The notes below the pieces were generated by a model. It was not told where the DNA came from. It did no database searches and was given only the letters and a program-made list of their open reading frames with translations. Below are positions 1-10,539 of a DNA stretch of 64,000 nt, piece after piece. Source of the DNA: Dermatemys mawii (Eukaryota; Chordata; Testudines; Dermatemydidae); contig ML677373.1 in NCBI GenBank assembly GCA_007922305.1, positions 13,070,127 to 13,134,126 on the forward strand, in the 5' to 3' direction. Numbering within the stretch: position 1 is the stretch's first letter; each line of letters begins with the position of its first letter. Position numbers and translations under genes: made by a program.

Positions 1-3000
1 AAGTAAGAGATGGAAAAACCTCTTCATAGCTGACCGGAGTTACTCCCCTCCCACCCGTACCAGTGACAGATTGCTCCTTCCAGAACATCCCTGAGGAGTT
101 TGTTTATCGAGTTCATTTGCTGGAGCTACCACTGGGAATTGATCGGTCATTGTGATCTTACTGTAAAATCTTTGCTGACATCAAGCCTACATTTTCTTTT
201 GCAACATTTCACCCTTTTATGTAATTATTAATCCATGATCATGACTCAGTTTAAGCCATTTACATTTCTTGAGTTATTTTAATCCTCTGAGTCATTTCTG
301 TAGCCAAGATCTGCCAGCATGGGCCAGATGTTTTATGGGTGCAACTCCATTAGGATCACACCAAGCATTAATTTAACCCATTGCCTGTTCTTTTAGCCTC
401 TTCTTACAGGTCAGTTTCCTCAGGTCTTTAGGGAGACATGTTGCACTGATGGACTCCAAAAGCAAGACCAAGGATTTATTTTTGATTCTTAAACATCATT
501 CCCTGATTTTCTTTTCCTTGTGTTACTAAATGGACGACTGTTCTGCATATGATTTCAGTTTGCCATCTCATGATATTCTTCAGCTAGGTAAAACAGAGGA
601 ATAAAGCTAGCACATGTCCTCAGAGTGCTAATGAGATCATAAACACTCAAGCTTTGGTCTTCTGGTTACCTAGCTACCATGATTCAACCAGAATCCTTTG
701 ATAGGGTGTGTGTGTTTTTTTTTGCATGACCTATATAGATCAGCGTTACCTGTGTAGTATTTCTATGTGTCTACATATATCACTATTATATAATTATAGA
801 TAATATTAGTGGCCACAGATCAGCTCAGTACTTCGCAGCAGAGATAAAAGGACAAAGTCCCTGCCCCAAAGAGCTTACCATTGTATCTAGACATGCTGTA
901 ACAAGGGCAACAGAACAATAGGGTAGGGGTGGAGGAAGACGCAGTTGAACAATAGGCAGGGGATGGAGGAAGATGGGCAGAGGTCATGGCAATAAGATAT
1001 GAGGGCATGTGAGTAGCACAGTTGGGAAGGGGTTACAGGATAAATATGTACCTATAGACATAATAGTCACTTTGCTGAGTCCTTTCTTGTGCATGTCATG
1101 GTAGAAATGAGTCTTTGGGAGGGAGTTAAAGGGTGGGAGGACTGTTCTGGCCCCATAAGATGTAGCTCCAACAAGCCTAGCCCTCAGCTTACCCTAAAGA
1201 ACTCCTAGCCCTGCACTCAGTAAACAGCACGTACTTCTAATCCCAGCTTTGTTACTGACTTGCTACAACATGTTGGGCAAGTCACTCAGCTTTTGGTATC
1301 TCAGGTCTTCCCACAGTAAAATGGGGCTCCTAATACTCACCTCCTGGGTGGATTATGAGGATTAATCAATTACTGATCACATAGCTCTTTGATCATGTTA
1401 AGTGCTGCTAACTGTCGTTAATCTTGTAGCTCTCTTTTCCCCAGGGCTCCTCACCCTCCCTGTCCCCCTGACCCTGGATCATGTGCGGAGGGCTGTACTC
1501 CTTGCACAGCCTGGGAGTGAGAATGTTAATACAAATTGCGTTCCTGCAAAGGAGATCAGCTTTCAGGCCTGGAGTTACACACGTAAGCAGCGAGGGTTGT
1601 GACGGGGGCTATATGTGGCCCAGCTGCCTGCCTGGTGACCATTTCACAGCATCACATCTCTGTTTCCAAACAGATTCCCAGCAACAATGCTCAGGAAATG
1701 GTCACACACACAGCCACAGTGGAATCTGCATCCCTGCTACAGGGGCAGAGTTCAGAGTCCCCAGAGGTTTCAAGCCCTGGAGCTCTACTGAGGCAGCATC
1801 TCCAGCACAGCAAAAGGCTGAGACCAAAGAGTATTTAGGGGCTAAGGAGCCAAACCAGTGAGCTAGAGGAAACAGTGTTGGTTCTGGGGTGCCAAGTATC
1901 AGCCAGACCTCACATTCTTCATATGGCTCAAGTCATCCCTGGTTTAGGCAGGCTTCCACTAATGCATCCCAGGCTGTTGGGCCCCTAGCAGTGGAAAATC
2001 TGCCAGCCTGTGGTGGCACAAGATGGTCACAACTTCCCCTCCACTAGGAGCCCCCCTGACAGCAGAGGAACCCCCAAAGTGGGCAACACTGGTTGGGAAA
2101 TGATGTCCAGTAAGTGCACCCTGCTCCAGCCTCTGCTGGTGTGGCTCCTAGGAAGTGCACAGAGAAACTAAAGCAGCCTTCCCTTAGAAAAGATCCCAAA
2201 CACCCCTTATACCTCCCTTCTGAACAGGGATGAAACTGGCCCATTCTCTGTAGCTCAGTGTGGCTTGCATAGTTCAGAGATGAAGGTCCCCTGCCCAGGA
2301 TGAACTGAGTCTGAATATGGTCTTCTCCAGCTCTAACTTCTTTGGTTCTGTGAAGCTCTGAGTCAGCCCAGCTCCATTAAACTCTTTCCCTGATGTAACT
2401 GGCAGCTGCCTGGGTTTTGCATGTCAGCCCGAAGAGTTGCTTTTAACACCGTTGTTTTGTATTTAAGGATCTAGACTATATGGGTCTAGCAAAAGCATCT
2501 CAGCGGCCCTGTAAACATGGAGGGCAAAGTTGTCCCATTGTACATCAGGGAGACTTGTTCTCTGGGGACAAAGAGAGGAAAGGGACAGCCAAGAGAACCA
2601 GTATACCAGATGGGCTATTCAAGGGACTGTCATGGAAGAGGAAATGCATTTTTCCCATTCTGGAGAAGCCATGGTGAGAAGGGGATTGTCCTAGGCCTTT
2701 GTCCCTCTGGCACCTGGCTTACCCTGTCAAGGTGCCTCAAGGCTGAACTGGAGATGCTGAGCTCTCTCATCTCTATGTCCCATTCAACCTGTGACCTCTC
2801 TACTTTGATGCTCAACAAAGGCCAACAGTGCTGGAGATACTCACCAGACTCCTTTCATGCAGGCCACTGAACAGCCAATGTCTGGTCACCATTCATGTTT
2901 GGGTGTTGTCCCCATCCCCATCAAACTGCCAGTATATAGCTACCTTAATGACATTTTAAAGGGTCATTAGTTAATGAACCCTGTGCACTGGCTTAGCCAG

Positions 3001-3025
3001 GAGAGGAAACTGACACCTTACTCAC
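1..3025. other. Presumed SLC16A5 intron 1, no exon found
   Basis: On the minus strand this stretch follows the splice donor of the SLC16A5-like first coding exon, so it should be intron. I looked for the next conserved SLC16 exon (the one after the first transmembrane helix, with a glycine-rich arginine motif) and saw none, so the remaining exons probably lie beyond the left edge. Short open frames here look random. A MIR-like SINE sits at about 1265-1410. Confidence 0.5.
1265..1410 (+). repeat. MIR-like CORE-SINE
   Basis: The text contains the MIR hallmarks in order: a segment resembling 'ttgggcaagtcactcagc', then 'taaaatggggctcctaata', then 'ggattatgaggattaatcaa'. Divergence is strong, as expected for an ancient copy. 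Confidence 0.75.
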
Positions 3026-3242
3026 CACCTGCATGCAGCACTGCTGTCATGATGGATGGGAACCATGATGTCTCACTGTTGGTGGCTTGGAACTCACGCT
3101 GCAGGTCTGTGAAGAAGACCCCAGTGCAAGAGGGGAAGCTCAGCGTTAGTCCCTGAAGCAGTACAGTGGCCAACAAGACCATCCAGGCCCATCCCCGGTC
3201 CTGAGTGTTGGAAGTCCCATGTGCTGCTTCTCCTCTGGACAT
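3026..3242 (-). CDS. SLC16A5: SLC16A5-like monocarboxylate transporter, first coding exon (partial gene)
   Basis: This encodes the N-terminus of a plasma-membrane transporter of the SLC16 (MCT) family; SLC16A5 is MCT6. The 72 residues begin MSRGEAAHG and contain the family signature: a GWAW motif followed by the first transmembrane helix, then GVFFTDLQREFQATNSETSW and a segment ending TAVLHAG. The wording, especially GLTLSFPSCTGVFF and SETSWFPSI, fits SLC16A5 better than other members I know. The exon opens after an acceptor (ttcaaccag) at 3271-3272, so about 28 nt of 5' UTR (3270-3243) precede the first ATG, which has a purine at -3. It ends at a strong donor (GTGAGT) after 3026, leaving one base of a split codon. 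Only the first helix is here; a full MCT has about twelve. Location beside KCTD2 matches human order as I remember it. Confidence 0.85.
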
Positions 3243-3272
3243 TTCCACGTCTTCCTCCTTCCAAGCCAACCT

Positions 3273-6194
3273 GGTTGAAAAATCAGCTCAGCTGTCGTAC
3301 AGTAGCACTTGGATCAATGCAAGGAGAGTCACAGCACAGACACCTGCTCTCTCTGGCCAGGGGAACCAATGCCTGCTAAGTCTTGCATTACACTGCTCAG
3401 AACACCTTCCCGTCTCTCACCATAGGACCTGGCACCAAAGTGCCTTGGAAACGAGCCGCCTTCCCCTTTTATTTCACAAGAGGCTGAACGTGTCCAGGTA
3501 CAGTCCTGAACACGCCCCCTTTGAGGTATGAATTGGTCTTATCCAGCTCCCTCCCAGAGTTTGTTTTCCCTTTCACCTGCTTTCCGCACACAAAGTCTCC
3601 TTGCTGAGGGTAGTTAAGGTCATAAAATCCTCATGCTAAGGAGGAAAGGACACTCATGCAAATGCCAACTGTAATAAAAATTATATATAGCCCTGTTGAG
3701 TAGGACAAGCAATGCTGGGCACCTCTGTGCAGTGCTTGCCTGCTTCTGGGTGCAATTCAGGCTGTAAATCATGATCTTTAAAATCTTGAACAGTTTGGGA
3801 TTTGATAACCTCAGAGACGCGTCTCACTCCACCCTGTCTCGGCTGTCAGAGACTCTTAATGGCAGTTCCCAGCGTTGATCTCTCTGGGTCCCGCAGCATG
3901 AAACGTTCAGCTGAGAGCCACTCCTCCTCTGCAAAAAGTGTGCTCCTCTTTGGCCGCCTGCCAGGCTCCGTGTGCATTGACCTTCAGGGCACTGTGCAAT
4001 GTTGAACACTGATACAGGGCTTTCCACCTGTGGATCCCACAGCACTGTTCAAAGGGTGGTCGCTCTCAATGTCCTCATGTCACAGATGGGGAAACTGAGA
4101 CAAAGAGAGGGAGTGTGTGTGACTTTACCCAGAGTCCAACAGGGAGACCTTGGCAAAACCAGGAATGTAATGTAGGTCTTCCGACTCCCAGCCTGAGGTT
4201 CTAGTGCCTTGTAATAAAGAGTGATCTGGGTTAGCTGTTAGCTGAGGATTTGTTATGTTATTTTTTTTAAATCTGTTGATGGAATAATCTACTCAGGCTC
4301 AGCACTTCACAGTCCCCCCCCCTTACTTTAGTTAACTGAGAGTCTGTATTAAACACCAGGCTGGTACCAGAATAGCCACTCTCTAAATTAACATGATTAA
4401 TGTGTGTGTGTATATACTGGTAGGCAAGTTCATTCTCTATTATTACACATTTATATTACAGTAGCAACCAAAAGCCCTACTTGAATCTCAGATCCTATTG
4501 TTCTGGGCAGTGTGTTCACAGATTGGGCTCCAGGGCAAGGACTGACAGTCTAAAAGAGACACAAACAGATGAAGGCTTTGGTGTGGAGACATAACATACA
4601 ACCGAGCATGATGATGATTGGCACAGTTTAATTCTTTGTACCCTGTGTCTGAGCAGAGATAATGCTACTGACTAGTACATGGGCTTTCCCTCTGGTGTGA
4701 TCAAATCACTCTCTATTAGCTGGCTCACGCCCTAATCGCTCTGTATTAACTGGCTCATGGCCTAAAAGCTGTCCTCAGTAGTCACAGACCCAAACAAAGA
4801 CAGCAACCCAGAACATTGCAGTTTAACTAGTCTTTATTCCTGATTGAACAGCTCAGACTGTTTCATCCAGCTGATGACCGCTACTGCTCCCAGTTCCACC
4901 AGGTTTCCTATTTATGCTCACTCACCACCTACTAATTAATCTCTCATTACAATGCCACTTGCTGTAGCTTTCAACCACCTTCTCCATCTACTGTACATCA
5001 TTACAGGCCAAGTTTCCCTCTTCAGCAATCATTCACTAGTTTGTCTGCCCATATGCCGCTCCCTGAAATAAATGCTGAGACATCCTGCTTATAATATACT
5101 GACTAACACGAGGAATGCCAGCAATCATACTGTCATGCCAGCTGTTTCTGCCTGAACAAAGGTAAATGGAAACACGGTCTGATGCCAATTTACCGGGCTC
5201 TGCCAAGTGGAACAACAAAAGAAACACAGCTGTACAAAGCCTGGTATTAACTCTCTCCATTGGTAATTAAGTGATCACAGCAGCAAGTATGAGCAGATTA
5301 GGACCACATGAATTGCTGTACTAGAAATCCATGTACTCCAATATTCTGTGTCTCATTACAGAAAAGTGCATGAAATCCTTTGTAATTCACCTGGTTACCT
5401 GTGGAATGCTAAAGCAGGTGGTGGTAATCTCTCCTAACCACGGCTGGAGTTCATTTTAAGCCCTTCTGAAGCACAAAGGGCAGTGATCCCCTGTAATATT
5501 ACTAGCCTTGTGTAAGAGCAGAATCTGGTTTTAGCAGTGTGTCTCATGCTTTCTTAAATGAGTTTCTTACTGTGTGAATTTAGTGGTCCTGGAAGATGCT
5601 GAATTAACAGTCCTGGATACTGATGATGCCTTTCTGCACTTATACCAAAGAAAACAGTTCCTTCCGATTGTCTCTCTGTTATGGTTCAAGGTTGGGACCA
5701 CTCCTGTGGCTAGTTGGTCTCCATGGCTAAGTCAATCTTGGGCCAGTTAAAGTTACCAATACTAGTGATTTTTAAAAATGCATTCTGGATACCTCTCCAC
5801 TGGGGCTTGAGACCCAGCAAACACCTTCCACATAAACGACTGAACAGTCATCGGGGAGACCAGCTGTCCGTCACTGATGGATTCCTCATCCTTATTGAAC
5901 TTAAACCTTTCACCCCATTGCTAACAAATGTGCAAATACCTAAGGACAAAGGTTCTCATATCACCCCAACCTGTGTGACCAGCTAGACAGGATACAACGT
6001 AACGTGTGACAGACTTCATCGTTTTACTGCTGTGGTTACAATATTGTCCACTCTGGCCCATTCTTATTTGACAAAATTCTTCCTGTACAGCCTGACTGTG
6101 ATCCCATTAAAGTCAATGAGAATTTTGCCACTGGCATTAACAGGAGCAGAATCAAGCTGATCATTACTTGATTTTCTTAGGTAGGAGATAACAG
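3273..6194. other. Non-coding interval, presumed 5' intron of SLC16A5
   Basis: No gene is recognised. If the 7.46-kb donor and the 3.27-kb acceptor belong together, this is intronic sequence of SLC16A5. It contains a reverse-oriented MIR-like copy at about 4075-4215 and short simple stretches (GT-rich near 4403-4415, a C run near 4313). Short open frames show no domain. Confidence 0.45.
4075..4215 (-). repeat. MIR-like CORE-SINE, reverse orientation
   Basis: Reads as the reverse complement of MIR: 'cagatggggaaactgag', 'gactttacccagagtcc', then 'ccgactcccagcctgaggtt'. Confidence 0.7.
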
Positions 6195-6345
6195 GCCTTA
6201 GTAGTTAGTGCTCATGACTGAACATCAAAAGATCTGGGTTCCAGACCCAGCTCTGCCACTTTGCTAACCTTATGATCCTACCAGTTGGCTGCTCTGTGCC
6301 TCAGTTTCTCCATCTGTAAAATGGTGTTAACTCTATGTACACACT
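6195..6345 (+). repeat. MIR-like CORE-SINE
   Basis: Contains 'tgggttccagacccagctct', 'gcctcagtttctccatctgt' and 'aaaatggtgttaac' in MIR order. Confidence 0.75.
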
Positions 6346-6949
6346 TGGAGGTCTTTTTTTTAGAGGCTAGGTTGTGGCCCTTTGATGAGCAGTGTATGGC
6401 AGCGAAAATGATGGAACAGTGCTGCCATTTCATTGGGACACAGTGGGCCAGGGTGGGGAGAGCAGCATTGGTGGGGAAGGTTTGAGTTCATTGTTCTCTG
6501 TGCTGGCAGGCAAGGAGAGACAAGGCAGGAAAAGATTTGGTGTAAGGTGAGACCCAGAGTCAAGATGGCTAGTTCCAGTGCTTTTGCCAGCAGTTATCCC
6601 TGGGAAGGCTGGGCTGTCAGCAGACAAGGATCCAGTCTTCTCTCCACAGTCATTAATGTTAGGTCAGTGGTTGGAAGAGTGCCCCATCCATGACTTGGTC
6701 AGGAGGGATGAGGACCCCACTTTGTGGGCATTACCCAAACCTGGCTGGAGGACCGGATGTGGCACCCTTGGGTAATTCTACTCAAGATCTCCAGGGGTCT
6801 TTCTGGTTCCCTGGCTGAGGGTGCGTAGGGGAGCATGGGAGGGGATCAGGGCCCTCTGGAGTAGTAGAGGAGAGTTTCTGGTGAGACTTTGGAGCCTGGT
6901 TGGCAGCTCTGTTTGAGGCTGTGCCCAAAGGGTTCCTAGGGGCTTTGGG

Positions 6950-7765
6950 ACAGAGGGGTCCAACCTCTGGCAGGAGGCGGTTTACCTCCGCCCAGGCAGT
7001 CCCTGCCAACTGCCCCACACCTCTTGGGGGGCAGTGCCCTGGCCCAGGCTCAGTTCCAAGGCACCAGCCAGCAGGCAGACAGAGCTCCCTCCTTCAGCCT
7101 GCTGGGGGGCGGGGGGAGAGGGGGTGCACTGGGAAAGCAGCGCCCTGGGCGAAGCCCAGCCTGCCCTCCCCCGGGCCCGGCAGTAGGGGGCGACACTGCC
7201 GGCAAATCACTGGCAGTGTCGCCCTCCTCCCCTCTCCGGCTGGATCACTGAGCGCAGCGCCAAGCACCGCAGAGCGCCGGGGCCGAGCCGGCTCCCCCCG
7301 GGGAGAGGGATCCCCGCTGGGGGCCCTGCCCTCTTGTTAGCGGGACGGTAACCGTGAGACACCCCTCTATAGCCCCCGCGGAGCGCCGAGCCGAGCTCCC
7401 TTCCGCTCAGGACCCAGAGCTCCCCTGCATCTGGCCGATGCCTCCCCGGCCCGCTCCGCTTACCTGTTCACACGGGCGCCTCCATCCGGAGAAACTCCCA
7501 GCCAGAGCCCGGGGAGGGAGCGAAAGAAGGCGGGGAGCGCTGCGCGGGCACCCGCGGCTCTCTTCTACTCCTTCCCCCGGCCGGCCGTTCCTCTTCCTGG
7601 AAGGGCTGTCCTAGCTCCTCTCCTTCGCCCTGCGAGGGAGGAGACACGGCGTATGCAAGCCAAGGGAGCAGCTCAGTGCAGGCAACCTCTCTGGCTAGAT
7701 GGGGACGTTCAGGGGCGGGTGAGTTCATCCAGTGGGAGAGCGGACTGGATCCACTGGGGATCACA
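6950..7765 (-). promoter_or_regulatory. SLC16A5: CpG island with candidate SLC16A5 promoter and 5' noncoding exon
   Basis: GC content and CpG density rise sharply between about 6.95 and 7.65 kb, unlike the flanks. On the minus strand a perfect splice donor (CAG then GTAAGC) lies with its exon end at 7464, so a 5' noncoding exon could run from about 7.6-7.75 kb to 7464 and splice to the acceptor at 3271-3272 before the SLC16A5 start codon. A perfect 13-bp inverted repeat lies inside the island at 7188-7224. The island, donor and repeat are seen in the sequence; assignment to SLC16A5 is inference from orientation and distance. No coding gene is recognised in the island's own open frames. Confidence 0.55.
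7188..7224. repeat. Perfect 13-bp inverted repeat in the CpG island
   Basis: GGGCGACACTGCC at 7188-7200 is exactly complementary to GGCAGTGTCGCCC at 7212-7224, separated by 11 bases. It could form a stable hairpin or be a palindromic protein-binding site. Confidence 0.9.
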
Positions 7766-8400
7766 CAGCATGCGGGGATAGAGGGGCCTGGGTCTCTTGG
7801 CGAAAGGCTGGATCCACTCAGGATTCGCTAGGGGCGGAGTGGGAGTAGCTCTGGGAAATTGTTAGATCCACTAGGTGTCACACGGGGGGTGAGGGGGCGA
7901 CACTAGATGTTCAGGGAAGTAATTTAATCTCATCAGGATCAAACATGCTCTAGGGAAGGGGGTAGATCCACAGGGCACCACATGGGAGCCAGGGGGGGAT
8001 GAAATTGTTTCTTTGGGAAAAGGTTCCATGTACCAGGAATATTATGGGATCTGGTGGAAATTAAACTGGCTGTTTGGGGGAAATTATTCGATCCACCTTG
8101 TGCTCACAGAGCGTCTAGTGGAGGGTGTGAAGTGGAACAATCAGGATTTGTTTTGATTCACAGCTGGTTGTACAAGGTCTGCTGGAGACGCTATGAGACC
8201 ACATGTTCCTAGATCGAAACAACAGTGTGACCGCATATGGGGGAATGGGAAGGTCAAAGCAGGATAACTGAATTCAGTGGGAGGAGTCCAGCTCTGTTGA
8301 GGATTTCACAGAACCAGCCAAGGGAACCGAGTGGGAGATGGGTGTCGATCTGCTAGGGATTTTCACAGGGATCTTTTGGTAGTCTTGGGATCTGCTTGGC
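7740..8400. repeat. Degenerate tandem array, about 60-bp spacing
   Basis: A motif like 'ggatccactggggatcacac' recurs in decayed form: ggatccac at 7747 and 7810, agatccac at 7864, taatctcatcagg near 7925, agatccac at 7964, cgatccac at 8089, and weaker versions ending 'tttcacag' near 8290 and 8350. Each is followed by a 'cacac/cacag' and a G-rich stretch. Spacing is mostly 54-65 bp with exceptions, as in an old minisatellite. Confidence 0.5.
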
Positions 8401-8559
8401 AGAGGATCAAATTATTTACATTTCTTCAGCCTACCTCATTGGATCTAGTAGAACCAGAACCACAAGCTTCAGGAGCTGTGAATTCAGAGGTCCTGTTCAG
8501 GATTACTTTGAATCAGGAATAGCAGTGTTTAGTGAGAACTTTGGAGACTGTCCCCCACA

Positions 8560-10420
8560 AAAAAACATTCACTAGAGGGTGTTAAAGTGATCTGACAATC
8601 CAGGTGTCCCCTTTTCCAAATCCCAGGCTTCTAACTCTCCATACAGCTCCCATATCTCTCAACAAGTCCCTTAGAACCAATGTCCTACTCAGAACCTCTG
8701 TATTGTGGTGTCTACCCAACCAAGGTGGGCTGGGGGTAGGGGACAATTAATCCACCTGTTGCACATGGAAGGTGGGCCAGACCCAATTACAGATGAATCC
8801 CAGCTGGGTTGGAGCTGGGTGCAGCTATAAAGACAGGAAGCCTGGAGCAGAACAGGGCTATAAGACAAGAGTGATGCACTCTGTAGCTGTTCTTTTGGTG
8901 ACAGAGCAGCCTCTGGGGAACAGAAAGGCTCCTGCAGGGAAAAGCAGATGCCTAGGGAGGAAGCTGTTGGATTAGCACATACTCCTGTCGCTGACCCTGA
9001 TACGGGGGTAAGAGCCAGACATCTGGGTGTGAAGCCTTGGGAGGTGCTGCTTATTACAAAAAGTCCAGGAAGGAGCTAGGGAGGAGGCTGAAGAAAGGCC
9101 TGTGTAGTATGAAAGCGTCCAAAGAGCCAGTGGCAACATGTCTAATAGAGCAGACTGTGGCTGCCTCTCCTAGGACACGTGCACTGGGACCCAGTGTAGA
9201 CTGAGCATGCGTTTGTTTCCCTACCAGCAAGATGGCCCAAAGCCCTTCAACATACAGGGTTGAGGATGATTTAAACCATGAGGGAAGGGTGAAAGGACTA
9301 CACAGCTAAGTGCTGGAGCTGAGAACCAGATGTGGGGACTTTGGATGTTCTGTTACCCCAGAAGGGGGTGGAATTACAAGTGACTGGGTGGGAGGAACAA
9401 GTTGAGGCGAGACCCCACACACAGGACCACAAGGACTGCTGGCTGAGGGTGCTAGAGCAGGAAAACCAGGAGGTGACAGGGGTGAGTCCCCCTTTTTGCA
9501 ATCTTATTATGTTGTTGTCTCTGCTGTGCATGGTGAGATTTGTATGAACCACCCATTATGAAATGGTTATGCACTACACTATGCATGTGGTCAAGGGACA
9601 ATCTACTTTAGTGCTCTGTCCTTTGAGAGTAGCTGCTTCTGTATGTTTCAAAGGAGACTATCAAATCCTTATGCTGTCATCAGCAGAAACTTCTTCCTGA
9701 TCCAGGTGGTAATCATTTATGCCCTGAAGCATGAGGATTGAAAGCCTATTTCACTTTATATCCACTGCAGATGCTGAATTTATTCATATGTGTCTGAAAC
9801 TCTTTTTGAATCTAAGCACTTTCCTTCAATAATATCATGTGACAGTTCAGTCCTTATCTTTATGTTGGCTAGAACAAAAAAGTCTTTCTCCTTCTAGGGT
9901 AGAGTATTGCAGTGTGGAGGTGGAGGGGGGTCAGGAAGAAACCAAGACCCAGGTTCTCGAAACTATTTTGGTGCCTAGTTCACATTAAAATCATATATGC
10001 AATCAGTGGAAGTTAGGTGCCTAAATATTTTTGAGGATCTGTACCCAGGTGCTAAGCTGGAGCTGCAGGTTATCTGATACAGAGGTGATATGGCACTAGA
10101 GGGAGATGACGTTTGATACCATGGTATTCATTGTGATTACATGTCCTCGCCCCTGGGACTGATCTGTTTACTCCACAACAGAACACTAATTGGATGTGTA
10201 ACCTGATATGACATCTGGCTGCTCCTGGGCTGCAGTAACTAGACACCTCTCCTCAAAACGTCCTTCCCACATGAATACCCACTGGCTGTCCCACCTCACT
10301 CCACCCCCAAATACTCCAGTCCTAACCTCCCCAAGCAGGAGTTGCTGTAACAGAGAGTTCTGGCAGAGCTGGTCTTAGGGGAAGCTTGACCCATGTGGTC
10401 ACACAGAGCACTTGGACGTA
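8560..10420. other. Intergenic; mostly unrecognised sequence
   Basis: No gene is recognised. Around 8770-9540 the text looks like a dispersed repeat but I cannot name it. About 9650-9900 resembles the 3' untranslated part of a CR1-type LINE ('aaacttcttcctgatccagg', 'ttttgaatctaagcacttt', ending 'aaaaaagtctttctcctt'). Confidence 0.4.
9650..9900 (+). repeat. CR1/L3-like LINE 3' fragment
   Basis: Contains phrases typical of reptile CR1-type 3' ends, including 'atgccctgaagcatgaggat' and 'ccttcaataatatcatgtga'. Family assignment rests on memory of such repeats. Confidence 0.45.
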
Positions 10421-10539
10421 GGGTGACCAAACAGCAAGTGTGAAAAATCGGGACGGGGGTGGGAGGTAATAGGAGCCTATGTAAGAAAAAGACCCAAAAA
10501 TTGGGACTGTCCCTATAAAATCGGGACATCTGGTTACCC
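10421..10539 (-). mobile_element. Short TIR element (MITE), TA target site, copy 1
   Basis: The element begins GGGTGACC and ends GGTTACCC, with TA immediately outside each end (10419-10420 and 10540-10541), as for Tc1/mariner-type insertion. It is the reverse-oriented relative of the copy at 28322-28442: both share 'tcccgatttt', 'agggacagtcc', 'ggtctttttcttac' and 'ggctcctattacc' on opposite strands. Confidence 0.8.

Noticed and set aside
6900..7340. Plus-strand open frame of 146 codons in the CpG island
   Set aside because: Composition-driven Gly/Pro/Arg/Ser-rich frame without a domain or splice support.
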